Below are positions 13,308-14,741 of a stretch of 14,741 bases of DNA, piece by piece (the first letter of the stretch is position 1; each line of letters starts with the position of its first letter). The notes beneath the pieces were generated by a model. That model was not told where the DNA came from. It saw only the letters and a list, made by a program, of their open reading frames with translations, and made no database searches. Origin of the DNA: Actinomycetota bacterium (GTDB lineage: Bacteria; Actinomycetota; Actinomycetes; Actinomycetales; Microbacteriaceae); NCBI GenBank assembly GCA_009703465.1, contig WLGC01000006.1:1-14741 (forward strand). The letters run 5' to 3'. Position numbers and translations under genes: made by a program.

Positions 13308-14741
13308 ATGACATATCTGACGCCGGGCAACCCATCTAAACGCCTGCAGAAAATCATCGCCTTCATTCTGATCGCCGCTGTCATTTTTACTATCCGACTG
13401 GTTGACCTTCAGATAATTCAGGCCAATGCGATAAACGAAAAGTCCTACGAAAAACGCGCCGTCACCCGAATTATTCCAGCGCTTCGTGGTCAAATTATTG
13501 ACGCCAATGGCAAAGTCTTGGCTAAAACTGTTTTTAGGTACGACATAAATGCAGCACCCAGCAAAGTAGCCCCGATTACTCGAACCGTTAACGGTGTTCC
13601 GGTTGTAGTAACCGTTGAGCAACTAGTTTCCGAAATAGGTGCAATTTTGGAAATGAGCCCAGCCGACGTAACGGCCAAAATCACTGGGACGGGGGAGTAT
13701 GCACAGATCAAGAAAAGAGTCGATGCGGCATCCTATAGAAAGCTAAAGGACCTGGACATTCCTTGGCTATACGAAGATCCAATAGCTGAAAGAATTTATC
13801 CAAATGGAGCGGTTGCCGGAAACCTGCTTGGTTTTATCACCGAGTCTGGATTGATGGAAGGACTTGAGCAGCTGTATGACAAATGCCTTGCGGGAGTTCC
13901 CGGAGAAGAAACCTTCGAAAAAGGTGTAGACGGCATCAAGATTCCATCGAGTGTAATTTCAACTAAAAAAGCAGTGCCAGGAAGAAATATTCGCCTTTCC
14001 ATTGACTCTGATCTTCAGTATTTCACTCAGCAGGTTTTAGCCAGCACAGTTTCCAGGCTTCGGGCTGATTGGGCAAGTGCTGTAATTATTGAGACAAAAA
14101 CTGGTCGCATCCTGGCTGCTGCCGAAGCGCCATCAGTTGACCCAAACGATCCTGGAAAACTTTCTGCTGACGATAGACGAGCACGTGTTTTTCAGTTTGC
14201 CTTTGAGCCAGGTTCGACTTTGAAGACCGTCACTGCGGCCACTGTTATTGATACTGGACTTGGATCACCAAATTCTCAAGCTGTTGCTACCTATAGCTAT
14301 TCACTTCCGAACACCGGCGGCTACACAGTTACTGATAGTCACTTTCATCCAACTGAATACCTAACCCTCACTGGAGTTCTAGCAGAGTCTTCAAACACTG
14401 GAATTCTGGACATCGGAAAGGACGTTGACTACAAAACCCGCTATCGGTATTTAGAGAAGTTTGGATTGGGATCAAAAACTGCATTATCTTTCCCGGGTGA
14501 GGGATCTGGCCAATTGAATGAATTGAAAGACTGGGACGGTGTTAAGAAGTTCACTTCAATGTTCGGCCAAGGAATTTCAGTCACGCCCATTCAATCAGCG
14601 ATGATGTATCAAACATTTGGAAACGGAGGGGTCAGGCTAGATCCAGTTTTGGTCGATGGCTGCGAGAGCGATGTTAATAACTTCAGAATTCCAGAAACCG
14701 CTGGTGGAGTGAGGGTTATTTCAGAGGAATCAAACCGACAG
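13308..14741 (+). CDS. ftsI: Penicillin-binding protein FtsI/PBP3, septal transpeptidase (3' end missing)
   Basis: Class B PBP that cross-links septal peptidoglycan with FtsW. The open frame begins at ATG 13308, with AGGCAGG ending seven bases upstream, and runs uninterrupted for 478 codons off the window end. Visible: short cytoplasmic N-terminus, membrane helix (about 14-34), non-penicillin-binding pedestal with RGQIIDANG (60-68), YPNGAVAGNLLGFI (164-177), GLEQLYDKCLAG (185-196) and VPGRNIRLSIDSDLQ (223-237). The transpeptidase domain has the SxxK active site STLK (303-306, nucleophile Ser303) in FEPGSTLKT and the SxN motif SSN (361-363). The KTG motif is expected just beyond the window. 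SMFGQGISVTPIQ (417-429) is typical of the family. It is the last dcw gene seen and probably belongs to the mraZ operon. Confidence 0.95.
   Translation, partial: MTYLTPGNPSKRLQKIIAFILIAAVIFTIRLVDLQIIQANAINEKSYEKRAVTRIIPALRGQIIDANGKVLAKTVFRYDINAAPSKVAPITRTVNGVPVVVTVEQLVSEIGAILEMSPADVTAKITGTGEYAQIKKRVDAASYRKLKDLDIPWLYEDPIAERIYPNGAVAGNLLGFITESGLMEGLEQLYDKCLAGVPGEETFEKGVDGIKIPSSVISTKKAVPGRNIRLSIDSDLQYFTQQVLASTVSRLRADWASAVIIETKTGRILAAAEAPSVDPNDPGKLSADDRRARVFQFAFEPGSTLKTVTAATVIDTGLGSPNSQAVATYSYSLPNTGGYTVTDSHFHPTEYLTLTGVLAESSNTGILDIGKDVDYKTRYRYLEKFGLGSKTALSFPGEGSGQLNELKDWDGVKKFTSMFGQGISVTPIQSAMMYQTFGNGGVRLDPVLVDGCESDVNNFRIPETAGGVRVISEESNRQ

Noticed and set aside
1..14741. Search for CRISPR arrays, insertion sequences, prophage, toxin-antitoxin, tRNA/rRNA and defence genes.
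   Set aside because: No spaced repeat array, transposase motif, terminal inverted repeats, cloverleaf or defence domain was recognised; all coding space is taken by conserved chromosomal genes.

Overview
This is an ordinary-looking core-chromosome segment of an actinobacterium, not a mobile or accessory region. Gene content and order match the conserved actinobacterial block that joins the pknL/aroG neighbourhood to the start of the dcw (division and cell wall) cluster. From memory, the Mycobacterium tuberculosis equivalents are fadD15, an acyltransferase, aroG (Rv2178c), pknL (Rv2176), Rv2175c, idsA2, a DUF3040 protein, mraZ (Rv2166c), rsmH, an ftsL-like gene and pbpB/ftsI (Rv2163c). The base composition is close to half G+C by eye, which is low for the phylum. 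Intergenic gaps are very small, and a LysM gene overlaps the kinase gene. I therefore guess a streamlined, possibly freshwater, Microbacteriaceae-type organism (Rhodoluna/Aquiluna-like); this is inference only.

Layout: 1-147 (+) is the 3' end of a probable MinD/ParA-like ATPase. 167-667 (+) is peptide deformylase, convergent with 677-2503 (-), a long-chain acyl-CoA synthetase. A divergent intergenic region follows. Then comes a three-gene plus-strand run: ROK glucokinase (2611-3567), PlsC-type acyltransferase (3625-4314) and class II DAHP synthase (4326-5687). It meets, with a 2-bp gap, a minus-strand pair: a PknL-like Ser/Thr kinase with four PASTA repeats (5690-7606), preceded by and overlapping a membrane-anchored four-LysM protein with a lysozyme-like C-terminus (7575-9065). 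Divergent from that pair is a small Rv2175c-type DNA-binding protein (9102-9467). It converges on an isoprenyl diphosphate synthase (9479-10594, -). A DUF3040 membrane protein (10696-11061, +) ends in the only clear rho-independent terminator in the window. Downstream lie the mraZ leader with MraZ-type operator repeats and the dcw genes mraZ, rsmH, ftsL-like and ftsI, the last cut by the window end.

How the genes fit together: the kinase (PASTA) and LysM proteins both carry peptidoglycan-binding modules and sit beside the divergent gene for a homologue of a known PknL substrate. The dcw genes supply septal peptidoglycan synthesis and its own regulator. The prenyl synthase can feed lipid-carrier or isoprenoid supply. 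Deformylase, glucokinase, PlsC, DAHP synthase and the acyl-CoA ligase are housekeeping metabolism.

I found no tRNA, rRNA, CRISPR, insertion sequence, phage or toxin-antitoxin signature, and no gene-free stretch above 300 bases. The most interesting signals are regulatory: a 10-bp-periodic MraZ operator, a 12-bp direct repeat spaced 30 bp in the mraZ leader, a 24-bp dyad in the LysM/Rv2175c-like divergent gap, and a set of threonines in the kinase juxtamembrane segment that fit an FHA-docking pattern.
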